The notes: generated from the letters alone by a model not told the origin. A stretch of DNA of 24,404 nt from Accumulibacter sp036625275 (GCF_036625275.1 NZ_JAZKUD010000061.1:1-24404), one strand, 5' to 3'; shown: positions 6,539 to 15,564, counted from the first letter of the stretch. Made by a program: numbers and translations.

Positions 6539-7642
6539 ATGAACAACAACAATCACCGTTCTGTTTGCCAGTTCCAGGTGGCCGCGCTTGCCACGTTGAC
6601 TTCCCTCACCATTCTAGTGACGTTCCCGCCGGTCGCGCACGCCGCGTCGGTGAAGGAATCACCCCCATCCGCATCGTCGCCGACCCATGTCGCAGCCCAT
6701 GTCGAACTGCGGCCGTTGAAGACGGTGGTTGTGCATCCGCAGCGCGACGTCGCGGCGACGGTGAACGCGCGCAACGAGTCCAAGCTCGCCGCCGAGGTGG
6801 CGGGTGTGGTGCTGCGCTGGAGCGCCGATACCGGCGTCCGAGTGCGGCGCGGCGAGGTGCTCGCCGAGATTGATCCGGCCGACTATCGCCTGGCGCTGGC
6901 GCGTGCGCGCTCGGCGGCGGAAGCGTCGGCGGCGCGCCTGAAGCTCGCCGAGGCGCAGTTGCAGCGCTCGCAGTCGCTGGTCGAGAAGGGCTTCATCTCG
7001 CAGGAGGGGCTGGCGCAGAAGGAAACCGAGGTCGCGCTGATGCGTGCCGAGCTGGCTTCAAACCGGGCGCAGCAGGCAACGGCGGCGCGGCAGCTCGCCA
7101 AGACGCGGTTGCGCGCGCCCTTCGACGCCGAGGTACGCGAGCGCAAGGGGCAGATGGGTGAAAACGTCGCCGCCGGTACCGTGCTCTACGTGTTGGTCGA
7201 AGCCGGTGCCAGCGAGCTGGCGGCCAGCGTGTCGCCGGCCGACGTGGCGGGCCTGAAGATCGCGAGCGAGCTGCACTTCGAGGCGCAGGGCGTGCGCTAC
7301 CCGGTGCGCCTGCTGCGCGTCGGTGCGACGCTGTCGCCGACGGCGCGCACGCAGGAAGCCCGCTTCGCCTTCACGGGCGCGCCGCCGCCTGCGGGCAGCG
7401 ACGGTCGACTGGTCTGGAGCGACCCGCAGCCGCACCTGCCGGTGGCGGTGATCGTGCGCCGGGGTGCGGCACTGGGCGTTTTTGTCGCCGAGGGTGACCA
7501 GGTGCGCTTCGTGCCACTGCCCGGCGCGCAGGAGGCACGCGCAGCGGCCGTGCCGGCCGGCCTTGCCGATACGGCGGCGATCGTCGTCGGCGGTCAGGCG
7601 GCGCTGCAGGACGGCATGGCGATTCGCGCAGCCCAGCACTGA
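6539..7642 (+). CDS. RND efflux periplasmic adaptor (membrane fusion protein, HlyD/AcrA family)
   Basis: The 367-residue protein links an inner-membrane RND pump to an outer-membrane channel. A signal peptide covers about residues 1-36, ending PPVAHAA. The first lipoyl-half motif is at about 84-112 (AAEVAGVVLRWSADTGVRV, then RRGEVLAEID). An Ala/Glu/Gln-rich coiled-coil hairpin spans about 115-188, the second lipoyl half (LRAPFDAEVRERKGQMGENV) about 191-210, and beta-barrel and membrane-proximal domains follow. The cysteine at residue 10 is not in a lipobox, so it is probably a soluble anchored adaptor. The ATG at 6539 is chosen because it starts directly before the signal peptide; a longer open frame to 6062 has no such features. 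The pump gene begins ten bases after the stop, so the two form an operon. Confidence 0.9.
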   Translation: MNNNNHRSVCQFQVAALATLTSLTILVTFPPVAHAASVKESPPSASSPTHVAAHVELRPLKTVVVHPQRDVAATVNARNESKLAAEVAGVVLRWSADTGVRVRRGEVLAEIDPADYRLALARARSAAEASAARLKLAEAQLQRSQSLVEKGFISQEGLAQKETEVALMRAELASNRAQQATAARQLAKTRLRAPFDAEVRERKGQMGENVAAGTVLYVLVEAGASELAASVSPADVAGLKIASELHFEAQGVRYPVRLLRVGATLSPTARTQEARFAFTGAPPPAGSDGRLVWSDPQPHLPVAVIVRRGAALGVFVAEGDQVRFVPLPGAQEARAAAVPAGLADTAAIVVGGQAALQDGMAIRAAQH

Positions 7643-7652
7643 GGTCGGTGCG

Positions 7653-10600
7653 ATGAAATTTTTCCGCCTGCTGCTCGCCAACCACCCGCTGGCGAACATC
7701 CTTTTCGCCGTGGTCATGCTGCTCGGTCTCGTCAGTTATGTGACGATGCCGCGCGAGCAGGACCCGGAGATCAACTTCAACTGGGTCAGCATCACCGCTA
7801 CGTTGCCAGGAGCGACCGCCGAGGAGGTCGAGCGCTTGATTGTCAATCCGCTGGAGGATGGCATCAAGGGCGTCGCCGACGTCCGCTTCGTGATCTCGAA
7901 CGCGCGCGAGAACGTGGCGACGATGCTGGTGCGCTTCCGCGAGATCGATCAGCGCACTTTCGACAAGCGCATGAACGACCTGCGCCGCGAGATCCAGAAC
8001 AAGCACAGCGGCGAATTGCCGAAGGAGGCGAAGGAACCGGGCATCATCGAGATCACCACCTCGAACGGTTTTCCGACCGCCTCGCTGCTGCTGCTCGGCC
8101 AGGCCGACGACGAGACGCTGCGCGCTACCGGGCGGCGCATCCAGACCGATCTGGAGCGGCTCTCCGGCGTCGACAGGGTTTTCGCCACCGGCCTGCGCGA
8201 ACCGGAGATTCTGGTCAGCTTCCGACCCGAGGCGCTCGCTGCACGCGGCCTCACGGCAAGCGATGTCGCCGACTCGCTGGCCGCGTGGTATCGCGATGTT
8301 TCCGGCGGCACGCTGAAGACGAAGGAAGGCGCCTGGTCGGTCAGCGTCACCGGCGTGACGCTCGATCCGCAGCAGCTCGAGGGCGTGCCGGTGCAGGCCG
8401 CCAGCCGGCCGGGTGTCACGGCACGGCTCTCCGAGTTGGCGCGTATCGAGCGCGCGCGCGCGACGGCGACCAATTACGCGACCAGCGACGGCCGCCCGGC
8501 GCTGCTTTTCGCGGTGACCAAGAAATCGGGGGTGAATACACTGCAGCTCGTCGAGCGGCTCAAGGATTACATTGCGCGGCAGAACCCGCTGTTCGCAGCC
8601 AGCGGGCTCTCGCTTGCCGTCGCCGACGACCAGACGGTGCCGACGCGCGAGGCGGTCGGCGTCATGGAAACCAATGCGCTGTTCGGTGCCGTCCTCGTCT
8701 TCGCCATCTGCTGGCTCTTCCTTGGCTGGAAGATTGGCGTACTGGTCACGGTCGGCATTCCGTTCTCGCTGCTCGGCACCTTCGCCGTGCTGGCGGCGAT
8801 GGGGCATACGATCAACGTCTCGGTGCTGCTCGGCGTGGTGATCGCGCTCGGCATACTGGTCGACGACGCGGTGGTCATCGTCGAGTCGATCTACTACCGC
8901 ATCGCGCGTGGCGAGGACGCCCTCGAGGCCGCGGTGGCCGCCGTGCGCGAAGTCGGTGCGCCGGTGATTGCTTCGGTGGCAACGACGATGGCCGCCTTCC
9001 TGCCGCTGATGCTGCTGCCCGGCATCGTCGGCAAATTCATGTTCATCATTCCCTTCGTCGTCGCGCTGGCGCTGGCAATCTCGCTCATCGAAGCCTTCTG
9101 GATGATGCCGGTGCACGTCGTCGCCTGGAAGCTGAAGGTCGACACGAGTTCGCGCATGCAGGTCTGGCGCGAGCGCTTCAACCGGCGGCTGCGCTTGCGC
9201 TATGGTCAGGCGCTGGCCTACGTGCTGCGCCGGCCGAAGCGTTTTTTGGTACTTTCCGCAGGCATTGTTGTCGGTGCCGTCGCGCTGCTTGCGATCGATG
9301 CTGTGCGCGTGCAGTTCTTCGCTTTCGACCCTTTGCGTGTGCTCTACGTGAACGTCGATATGCCGGCCAGCGCCTCGCTCGAAGAGACGCTGGCCGAGGT
9401 GCAATCTGTCGAAAAGACCGTGCGCGGGCGTCTGCACGGTATCGGCAGCGAGGGTGAGGCGCGTGCGGTCTATGGCTACGCCGGCCTGAAGTTCACCGAG
9501 AATGACGCCCTTTACGGCGACCCCTACGGGCAAATCGCCATCTCGCTCAATCCGAACCGCGAGGGCGCGCGCGGGGTGAACGAGGTGGTCGAGCAGATGC
9601 GTGCCGACATCGAGGCGCTGCCGGGAGCGGGCCGCAAGAGCTTCACCGTGCTCTCGGGCGGGCCACCGGCCGGCAAGGCGATCAGCGTCAAGGTGCGTGG
9701 CGACGACCATGCCGAGGTGCAGGCCGGAGCCGACGCGCTGCTCGGCATTGTGCGCGCCATTCCCGGCACACGCGATGCGCAGGACGACCATGTGCCGGGC
9801 CGGCCGCAACTGTCGTTCCGGCCCGATGCCGAAGCACTCCGCAAGGCGGGCCTTTCGGCGGCACAGGTGGCGCGGCAGGTCAGGCTGGCGGTCGATGGCG
9901 AAGTGCTTGCCTTCACGCGCGACGGCGGCGCCAAACTCGAAGTGCGCGTACGTTCCGGGCGCTACCCGCGCGAGCGGCCGGAGGCGCTGCTCGATGAACC
10001 GGTGATCCTGCCCGATGGCCGCATGACGCGGCTGGGCGCGCTGGTCGAAACGGAAGTCAAGAGCGGGCGCGGCTTCATCCGCCACTACAACTTGCGGCGC
10101 ACGATTACCGTGGAAGCCAATCTCGACAAGACGGTGATCGACACCCCGGCCGCCAACGCGCAGATCAAGGATGACTGGGAAAAGATCCGCGCCCGGCATC
10201 CGAATGTCGACCTCGATTTCTCGGGCGAGCTGGAGGACATCGAGGAAAGCCTCAATGCGATGAAGGTGCTGTTCCTGCTTGGCATCGGGCTGATCTACCT
10301 GATCCTCGCTACGCAGTTCGTCAGCTACTGGCAGCCGCTAATGATCCTCGTCACCGTGCCGCTGGCGTTTGCCGGCGTGATCTACGGGTTGACGCTGACC
10401 GGCAATCCGCTCTCGCTTTACACGCTTTACGGCGTCATCGCGCTGACCGGCATCGCGGTCAATTCGGCGATCGTGCTGATCGACGCGGCGAACGACCGCA
10501 TGCGCCACGGCATCGGCACCCTCCACGCGATCATGGAGGCGGCGCGCCGTCGCGTGGTACCGATCCTGATCACCAGCACGACGACGATCGGTGGCATCTT

Positions 10601-10772
10601 CTCGCTCGCCGTCGGCCTTGGCGGGCAGAGCCTGCTGTGGGGGCCGGTCGCCGGTGCCATCGTCTGGGGGCTGATGATCTCGACGCTGTTGACCCTGTTC
10701 GTCGTGCCGCTGCTCTATCTCGGCTTCATGCGCGGGTGGCAAAGGCCGCGCGTGCCGCCATCGACGCGGTGA
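7653..10772 (+). CDS. RND family efflux transporter permease (AcrB/HAE-1-like)
   Basis: At 1039 residues this is a full-length resistance-nodulation-division pump, which uses the proton gradient to expel compounds from the periplasm or inner membrane. The N-terminal membrane segment (residues about 10-31) is followed by the first periplasmic domain, a block of membrane spans at about 335-560, a second periplasmic domain and a C-terminal span block. The proton-relay aspartates are D404 and D405 in GILVDDAVVIVES, equivalent to D407/D408 of E. coli AcrB. The adaptor gene lies directly upstream. No outer-membrane factor or regulator is in the window, so the complex must recruit a TolC-like protein encoded elsewhere. 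Substrate cannot be told: it groups with multidrug-type more than metal pumps by general appearance, with modest certainty. Confidence 0.92.
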   Translation: MKFFRLLLANHPLANILFAVVMLLGLVSYVTMPREQDPEINFNWVSITATLPGATAEEVERLIVNPLEDGIKGVADVRFVISNARENVATMLVRFREIDQRTFDKRMNDLRREIQNKHSGELPKEAKEPGIIEITTSNGFPTASLLLLGQADDETLRATGRRIQTDLERLSGVDRVFATGLREPEILVSFRPEALAARGLTASDVADSLAAWYRDVSGGTLKTKEGAWSVSVTGVTLDPQQLEGVPVQAASRPGVTARLSELARIERARATATNYATSDGRPALLFAVTKKSGVNTLQLVERLKDYIARQNPLFAASGLSLAVADDQTVPTREAVGVMETNALFGAVLVFAICWLFLGWKIGVLVTVGIPFSLLGTFAVLAAMGHTINVSVLLGVVIALGILVDDAVVIVESIYYRIARGEDALEAAVAAVREVGAPVIASVATTMAAFLPLMLLPGIVGKFMFIIPFVVALALAISLIEAFWMMPVHVVAWKLKVDTSSRMQVWRERFNRRLRLRYGQALAYVLRRPKRFLVLSAGIVVGAVALLAIDAVRVQFFAFDPLRVLYVNVDMPASASLEETLAEVQSVEKTVRGRLHGIGSEGEARAVYGYAGLKFTENDALYGDPYGQIAISLNPNREGARGVNEVVEQMRADIEALPGAGRKSFTVLSGGPPAGKAISVKVRGDDHAEVQAGADALLGIVRAIPGTRDAQDDHVPGRPQLSFRPDAEALRKAGLSAAQVARQVRLAVDGEVLAFTRDGGAKLEVRVRSGRYPRERPEALLDEPVILPDGRMTRLGALVETEVKSGRGFIRHYNLRRTITVEANLDKTVIDTPAANAQIKDDWEKIRARHPNVDLDFSGELEDIEESLNAMKVLFLLGIGLIYLILATQFVSYWQPLMILVTVPLAFAGVIYGLTLTGNPLSLYTLYGVIALTGIAVNSAIVLIDAANDRMRHGIGTLHAIMEAARRRVVPILITSTTTIGGIFSLAVGLGGQSLLWGPVAGAIVWGLMISTLLTLFVVPLLYLGFMRGWQRPRVPPSTR

Positions 10773-10997
10773 TTCGGCGTTGCCTCGTTTGCATTGGGCA
10801 GGCTCTGACTGCCCACCATTCGTACCCTGCCGGCGCCCCGGTGGTGATCGTCGACACGCGCAAGCATTCGGAGCGCGCGGGCGACATCGCGCAGGTGCCT
10901 GCACCGGGCGCCGATCTCGCGGCTTTCGTGCCCAGAACCCTGGTCATGGTGCACGTCGACGCGGCGCGTCATTCTCGGTTTGCAGTGTGATCTGAAG

Positions 10998-11027
10998 TGT
11001 TCAGCGAGGAGCCGGGGCGGTTATAAT
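10998..11027 (+). promoter_or_regulatory. Candidate sigma-70 promoter for surE-pcm-nlpD-rpoS
   Basis: A perfect TATAAT lies at 11022-11027, rare in such GC-rich DNA. The -35 side is weak: TTCAGC at 11000-11005 (16-base spacer) or TGTTCA at 10998-11003 (18-base spacer). Transcription would start near 11034, leaving a leader of about 150 bases. Confidence 0.5.
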
Positions 11028-11064
11028 GGACTCCTGCTTGGTCGTGCCAAGGGTACTGTTGGCC

Positions 11065-11118
11065 GGTGCCGCAGGGCACCTTTGCCGGCAGACTGGTGAG
11101 GAGCTGCAACGCAGCTCC
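11065..11118 (+). promoter_or_regulatory. Hairpins in the surE leader
   Basis: GGTGCC/GGCACC (11065-11070/11075-11080) and GGAGCTGC/GCAGCTCC (11100-11107/11111-11118, three-base loop) form two short strong stems between the TATAAT box and the surE ATG. Neither is followed by a T tract, so they resemble leader structure or mRNA-stability elements more than terminators. Confidence 0.45.
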
Positions 11119-11187
11119 ATCGATGCTGAAAAGGCCGGTCCCTCGCCGGTTTATTTCCCCCGTGTTCGTTGATGTTCGTGGAGTACC

Positions 11188-11931
11188 ATGCGGATCCTGC
11201 TCTGTAACGATGACGGTTATTTTGCTCCGGGGATCGAGCATCTGGCGCGCGCGCTGGCAGATGTGGCTGAAATTACCGTCGTTGCCCCCGAACGCGATCG
11301 CAGCGGGGCGAGCAATTCGCTGACGCTCGATCGTCCCTTGTCGCTCAAACGCGCCGCCAATGGCTTCTATCACGTGAACGGCACCCCCACCGACTGTGTT
11401 CATCTGGCCGTCACCGGCATGCTCGACGGGCTTCCGGACATGGTGGTATCGGGAATCAACATGGGTGCCAACATGGGCGACGACACCATTTATTCGGGGA
11501 CCGTCGCAGCGGCGACCGAGGGTTTTCTGCTGGGCATTCCATCCCTGGCGATTTCGCTGTGCGGAACACCCGGCGAGTACTTTGCGAGTGCAGCGCAGGT
11601 CGCCCGCGACCTGGTCGACATGCTGCGGCGACAGGCGCTGCGCGAGCCGGTCTTGCTCAACGTCAATGTTCCCGATGTGCCCTACGCGCAACTGCGTGGC
11701 ACCGTTGTCACCCGCCTCGGCAAGCGCCACAAGGCCGAACCGGTGGTGCGCACACTGTCACCGCGCAACGAGACCGTGTTCTGGGTCGGTGCCGCCGGGG
11801 CCGCGGCGGATGCCGGCGAGGGCACCGATTTCCACGCAGTGCGCAACCATCTGGTATCGGTGACACCGTTGCAGGTCGATCTGACCCACAACGCGCAGTT
11901 GCCGCTGCTGCGCGGGTGGCTGGCCCGATGA
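11188..11931 (+). CDS. surE: 5'/3'-nucleotidase SurE
   Basis: The 247-residue protein has the SurE metal site: N7-D8-D9 in ILLCNDDGYFAPG, S39 in ERDRSGASNSLT, and the VVSGINMGANMGDDTIYSGTV segment with N91 and N95. SurE is a cytoplasmic metal-dependent phosphatase that removes phosphate from nucleoside monophosphates and is linked to survival in stationary phase. GGAG lies shortly before the ATG. The stop overlaps the pcm start as ATGA (11928-11931), so the two are translationally coupled. The order surE-pcm-nlpD-rpoS is the classical proteobacterial survival operon. Length and motifs are all normal. Confidence 0.97.
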   Translation: MRILLCNDDGYFAPGIEHLARALADVAEITVVAPERDRSGASNSLTLDRPLSLKRAANGFYHVNGTPTDCVHLAVTGMLDGLPDMVVSGINMGANMGDDTIYSGTVAAATEGFLLGIPSLAISLCGTPGEYFASAAQVARDLVDMLRRQALREPVLLNVNVPDVPYAQLRGTVVTRLGKRHKAEPVVRTLSPRNETVFWVGAAGAAADAGEGTDFHAVRNHLVSVTPLQVDLTHNAQLPLLRGWLAR

Positions 11932-12590
11932 ACACGCCCAGGACTCATCCCGGTTTTGGCATGACCTCGCAGCGCACGCGCACGCGCATGATCGAGCGTC
12001 TGCGCGAACAGGGAATTGTTGACGAAGAGGTGCTGGCGGCGATCGCCGCCGTACCGCGCCATGTTTTTGTCGAAGAAGCGCTGGCCTCAAGGGCTTACGA
12101 GGATACGGCATTGCCCCTGGGCTACTCGCAGACGATCTCGCAACCCTATGTGGTGGCGCGCATGATCGAAGCGCTGCGTGCCGGCCGCGAACTCGGCAGG
12201 ACGCTGGAGGTCGGCGCCGGTTGTGGCTACCAGGCTGCGGTGCTCGCGCAACTGACCAATGAGGTCTATGCGGTCGAGCGGATCGCGCCGCTGCTCGACA
12301 GGGCCAGGCTCAATCTGCGTGCAATCAAGGAACTCAAGGTGCGCTTGAAGCACGCCGACGGGCAACTCGGTCTGCCCGAGGCCGCGCCTTTTGATTCGAT
12401 CATCGTCGCGGCCGCCGCGGCGCGGGTGCCACGCGCCCTGTTGCAGCAACTCGCTCCCCATGGCAGGCTGATTCTGCCCCTGGGTGCGGCGACACAGCAA
12501 CTGGCCCTGATCGAATTCAGACCGGAGGGTTTTGTCGAAACCCGCCTGGATGCCGTGCGTTTCGTTCCGTTGCTATCAGGAGTCGAATGA
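11928..12590 (+). CDS. pcm: Protein-L-isoaspartate O-methyltransferase
   Basis: The 220-residue enzyme repairs aged proteins by methylating isoaspartyl residues with S-adenosylmethionine in the cytoplasm. The substrate-binding ALPLGYSQTISQPYVVARM lies at about residues 61-79, and the SAM-binding motif LEVGAGCGYQAAV at about 93-105. An acidic YAVERI strand end follows. It starts inside the surE stop codon and its own stop overlaps the nlpD ATG (12587-12590), so the cluster is read as one message. All expected motifs are present and its size is typical for bacterial Pcm. Confidence 0.97.
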   Translation: MNTPRTHPGFGMTSQRTRTRMIERLREQGIVDEEVLAAIAAVPRHVFVEEALASRAYEDTALPLGYSQTISQPYVVARMIEALRAGRELGRTLEVGAGCGYQAAVLAQLTNEVYAVERIAPLLDRARLNLRAIKELKVRLKHADGQLGLPEAAPFDSIIVAAAAARVPRALLQQLAPHGRLILPLGAATQQLALIEFRPEGFVETRLDAVRFVPLLSGVE

Positions 12591-13582
12591 AGGATCAAGG
12601 GATTTTCCGTTGCCACGCTGCTGCTCTGGCCTTGCTACTCGTTCTCGCCGGTTGTGCCAGCATCACGCCAGCGCCGCTGGATGAACGCAGTGCGGCTGCC
12701 AAGCCACCGGCAGCCATTGCCAGCAAGGACATGTACCTCGTCAAAAAGGGCGATACGCTGTATTCCATCGCGCTCGATCATGGGCTGGACTACCGGGATC
12801 TGGTGGCGTGGAATGCGCTCGAGAATCCGAATCGCATCCTGATCGGACAGGCGTTACGGGTCAGGGCGCCAGGTTCTGCCGCAGCGGGCGAAGCGGCCGT
12901 GGTGCGGCCGATTGGTACCGTCGCAGCGGTCGAGCAGCGCCCGCTCGGTGCGGGTGCTGGGGCTGCGGTCGCTGCAGCTGGCGACACTGCGCTCAAGCGG
13001 GAACCGAAGGCGGGCAAGGAAGCCTACTCGGAGCAGGCGCTGGCGCGGGCGCAAGCGCAGCCGAAAACGGCCGAGCCGGTCGTGGCCATGGCTACCGTGA
13101 CCAAGGCCGAAGCCAAGCCGGAGGCTAAACCGGAAACCAAACCGGAAACCAAGCCCGAAGCCAAGCCGGAAGCTCAAGGTGAGGGCAGGACTGGCGATAC
13201 GGTTGCCGGCGGCGAGGAAATCGCCTGGACATGGCCGGCCAGCGGCAAGCTGATCGGCACTTTCAGCGAGGGCGGCAACAAGGGGATCGATATCAATGGC
13301 AAGGCCGGTGATGCCGTGCTTGCCGCCGGTGGCGGCAAGGTCGTGTATAGCGGTACCGGGCTGCGCGGTTACGGCAAGCTGGTGATCGTCAAACACAACA
13401 ACACTTACCTGACCGCTTACGCGCATAACCAGAGTGTGCTGGTCAAGGAAGGCCAGAGCGTCAACAAGGGACAGAAGATCGCCGAAATGGGCAACACCGA
13501 CGCCGATCAGGTCAAGCTGCACTTCGAGATCCGACGCCAGGGCAAGCCGGTCGACCCGCTCAAACACCTGCCGCAGCGTTGA
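12587..13582 (+). CDS. nlpD: NlpD-type lipoprotein with LysM and degenerate LytM/M23 domain
   Basis: The 331-residue protein is an envelope lipoprotein. A signal ending VLAGC gives lipidation at C23, a LysM peptidoglycan-binding module spans about 50-93 (YLVKKGDTLYSIALDHGLDY), and a Lys-Pro-Glu-rich linker (KPEAKPETKPETKPE) spans about 170-190. The LytM domain then runs to the end. In the LytM domain the usual HxxxD zinc ligand is replaced (GNKGIDI, N for H) and LHFEIR keeps one later histidine, so it should not cut peptidoglycan. In E. coli, NlpD of this kind activates the amidase AmiC at division. It overlaps pcm by four bases. The main rpoS promoter lies inside nlpD in E. coli; whether that holds here is not visible. 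Confidence 0.93.
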   Translation: MKDQGIFRCHAAALALLLVLAGCASITPAPLDERSAAAKPPAAIASKDMYLVKKGDTLYSIALDHGLDYRDLVAWNALENPNRILIGQALRVRAPGSAAAGEAAVVRPIGTVAAVEQRPLGAGAGAAVAAAGDTALKREPKAGKEAYSEQALARAQAQPKTAEPVVAMATVTKAEAKPEAKPETKPETKPEAKPEAQGEGRTGDTVAGGEEIAWTWPASGKLIGTFSEGGNKGIDINGKAGDAVLAAGGGKVVYSGTGLRGYGKLVIVKHNNTYLTAYAHNQSVLVKEGQSVNKGQKIAEMGNTDADQVKLHFEIRRQGKPVDPLKHLPQR

Positions 13583-13584
13583 CC

Positions 13585-14529
13585 ATGTCCGGCGCTTTCG
13601 ATCCCGATGCCGATTCCTTCACCGACGATCTGGAGCAGCCGGATTTCTTTTTAGAGGAACCGGACCTTGCACCGGGGGGGGGCTCGCCCGAGGCCGAGTT
13701 GCTCAATGACGTCACCCAGCATTATCTCAACGAGATCGGTGCCAAGCCCCTGTTTTCTCCGGCCGAAGAGACGGTCTGGGCGCGGCGGGCACGCGCCGGT
13801 GATTTCCTGGCCCGCCAGAAAATGATCGAGCACAATCTGCGGTTGGTGGTCAATATCGCCAAGCACTATTTCAACCGTGGCCTGCCCTTGCTCGACATGA
13901 TCGAGGAGGGAAATCTCGGTCTGATCCACGCAATCGAAAAATTCGACCCCGAGCGCGGCTTCCGTTTTTCGACTTATGCCACTTGGTGGATCCGGCAAAG
14001 CATCGAACGCGCGATCATGAATCAGTCGCGAACGATTCGCCTGCCGGTGCATGTGGTCAAGGAAATCAACCTCGTGCTGCGCGCCATTCGCCATCTGGAG
14101 GCGGCCAACGGGCGGGAAATCTGCATCGACCAGATCGCCCATCTGATCGATCGGCCGAGCGACGATGTGCGCCGCGTGATGGCCCTCAACGAGCGTATTG
14201 CTTCGCTCGACGCCCCCTTGCAGATCGACCCGAGCCGGTCGTATGGCGATGCCCTGGCCGACGAGAGCCTGCTCGATCCGGATGAACTGTTGCAGTCCAA
14301 CGAGCTTGGCGACTTGCTGAACAAGTGGGTCGGGCAGCTCTCCGAGAAGCAGCGACAGGTTCTGCAACGTCGTTATGGTCTCGCCGGCAAGGAGGCCTGC
14401 ACCCTTGAAGAAATTGCCTGCGATCTGAATCTGACACGCGAGCGGGTTCGTCAGATCCAGATCGAGGCGCTCGATCACCTGCGCCGTGTCATCCGGCGCG
14501 AAGGCGGCACCGCAGACAACCTGCTCTGA
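13585..14529 (+). CDS. rpoS: RNA polymerase sigma factor RpoS
   Basis: The 314-residue protein is a group 2 sigma-70 factor directing RNA polymerase to stationary-phase and stress genes. Region 1.2 has YLNEIGAKPLFSPAEE, region 2 has HNLRLVVNIAKHYFNRGLPL, LDMIEEGNLGLIHAIEKFD and RFSTYATWWIRQSIERAIMN, region 3 has IRLPVHVVKE, and region 4 ends ACDLNLTRERVRQIQIEALD. It follows nlpD by two bases. ATG 13585 is taken as start; an in-frame TTG two codons earlier overlaps the nlpD stop. No strong ribosome site is seen, so coupling to nlpD is plausible. Nine G in a row at 13674-13682 encode Gly-Gly-Gly near residue 31 and would be slip-prone. Confidence 0.95.
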   Translation: MSGAFDPDADSFTDDLEQPDFFLEEPDLAPGGGSPEAELLNDVTQHYLNEIGAKPLFSPAEETVWARRARAGDFLARQKMIEHNLRLVVNIAKHYFNRGLPLLDMIEEGNLGLIHAIEKFDPERGFRFSTYATWWIRQSIERAIMNQSRTIRLPVHVVKEINLVLRAIRHLEAANGREICIDQIAHLIDRPSDDVRRVMALNERIASLDAPLQIDPSRSYGDALADESLLDPDELLQSNELGDLLNKWVGQLSEKQRQVLQRRYGLAGKEACTLEEIACDLNLTRERVRQIQIEALDHLRRVIRREGGTADNLL

Positions 14530-14550
14530 TGGTTGGCACGCAGGTCAACG

Positions 14551-15564
14551 TCAACGTGTGCCGATCAGGTTGTCGTGCGCCGTGCGTAGCGCTTCGGCGA
14601 GTTGAAAAACCGACATCGCGTAGAAGCTCGATCGGTTGTAACGGGTGATGACGTAGAAATTGTCGAAACCGAGCCAGTATTCGGTGGCCGCTCCCGGAGT
14701 GACCAGGTCGATCAGGGCCGCTGTGCGGTCGCCGTCAGCAGCAGCGACTGCGACCACCCCCTCGGCGGCCATCTCGCGCACCGTCAGCGCAGGTTTGATC
14801 CCGGTTGCCAGCAATCCGGCCGGGTCGCCGCTGACACTTGCCGGTACGGCCACCGGAGCGCCGCTCTGCCAGCCATGTTGCTGCAGAAAACGGGCCACGC
14901 TGCCGATGGCGTCGATGCTGCTGCTGCGCAGGTCGATGCGGTCGTCACCGTCGAAGTCGACGGCAAAGCGGCGCTGGCTGCTGGGCATGAACTGCGGGAT
15001 GCCGATGGCCCCGGCGTAGGAACCCTTGATTTCGAGCGGGCTGACACCGTTTTCACGCGCCAGCAGCAGAAACTGCTCGAGTTCGCCGCGGAAGAACTCT
15101 GCGCGCGGCGGGTAATGAAAGGCGAGCGAGGCAAGCGCTTCGAGGACGCCAAAACTGCCCATGTTCTGGCCATAGACGGTCTCGACGCCGATGATCGCCA
15201 CGATCACTTCGGCCGGTACGCCATAGATCGCTTGTGCGCGCTGCAGGGTGGCAGCATGTTTTTGCCAGAACGAGAGACCGCCACCGATGCGCGAGCTATT
15301 CACGAAGCGCTCGCGATAGCGTTGCCAGGAGCGCTGCTTTTCGGGAAAGGCCGGCGGGCGGATGGCGCGCAGCACCGTGGCGTTCGGGTGGATGGCGGCG
15401 AACTGTCGCGTCAGGTGGGCGACATCGAAGCCGTGTTGTTCGTGCATGCCGATGATGAAAGACTGAACCTCCGGTTCTTGGCTGAAACCGGTGCCCGATT
15501 GACCGTGGCCAGGCAGGGACAGCAGACAGCCGAGCAGCCCGAGCGTCGCGAATGATTTGTTCAA
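14551..15564 (-). CDS. mltB: Membrane-bound lytic murein transglycosylase B
   Basis: The 337-residue enzyme cuts the glycan strands of peptidoglycan, leaving 1,6-anhydromuramic ends. The catalytic glutamate is E128 in IIGVETVYGQNMGSF, and the family pattern GSYAGAIGIPQFMPSS follows at about 181-196, then DFDGDDRIDL. The start is read as TTG at 15564 because AAGGAG lies about ten bases upstream and a hydrophobic leader (SFATLGLLGCLLSLPG) begins directly after. A longer open frame upstream only runs through the neighbouring gene's antisense. The leader's LLGC is too close to the start for a normal lipobox, so secretion as a soluble protein is as likely as lipidation. It lies 25 bases after tgpA, so the two may be co-transcribed. 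It converges on rpoS with 21 bases between. Confidence 0.92.
   Translation of the reverse strand: MNKSFATLGLLGCLLSLPGHGQSGTGFSQEPEVQSFIIGMHEQHGFDVAHLTRQFAAIHPNATVLRAIRPPAFPEKQRSWQRYRERFVNSSRIGGGLSFWQKHAATLQRAQAIYGVPAEVIVAIIGVETVYGQNMGSFGVLEALASLAFHYPPRAEFFRGELEQFLLLARENGVSPLEIKGSYAGAIGIPQFMPSSQRRFAVDFDGDDRIDLRSSSIDAIGSVARFLQQHGWQSGAPVAVPASVSGDPAGLLATGIKPALTVREMAAEGVVAVAAADGDRTAALIDLVTPGAATEYWLGFDNFYVITRYNRSSFYAMSVFQLAEALRTAHDNLIGTR

Larger units (their letters stand above)
10773..11187. other. Gap between the pump gene and surE: no supported gene, structured leader
   Basis: A 7-bp hairpin (TGGGCAG/CTGCCCA, 10795-10815) without a T tract follows the pump stop. Bases 10816-10990 hold an open frame reading APVVIVDTRKHSERAGD that ends at TGA 10988-10990; it has no ribosome site or recognisable family. 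From 10998 a promoter and hairpin-rich leader for surE begin. Confidence 0.5.

Noticed and set aside
7371..10199. A 942-codon open frame antisense to the RND pump gene
   Set aside because: It is the mirror of a long high-GC gene whose codon third positions keep the reverse frame open. It is rich in His, Arg and Asp with no family, while the forward strand encodes a clear full-length pump.
10816..10990. Short gene encoding APVVIVDTRKHSERAGD between the pump and surE
   Set aside because: There is no ribosome site and no family match by eye, and the frame is a continuation of a pump-gene shadow frame. It was left as intergenic.
14530..14560. rpoS terminator
   Set aside because: A GGCACG/CGTGTGCC stem could form at the rpoS-mltB junction, but it overlaps the mltB end, has an imperfect stem and lacks a T tract.
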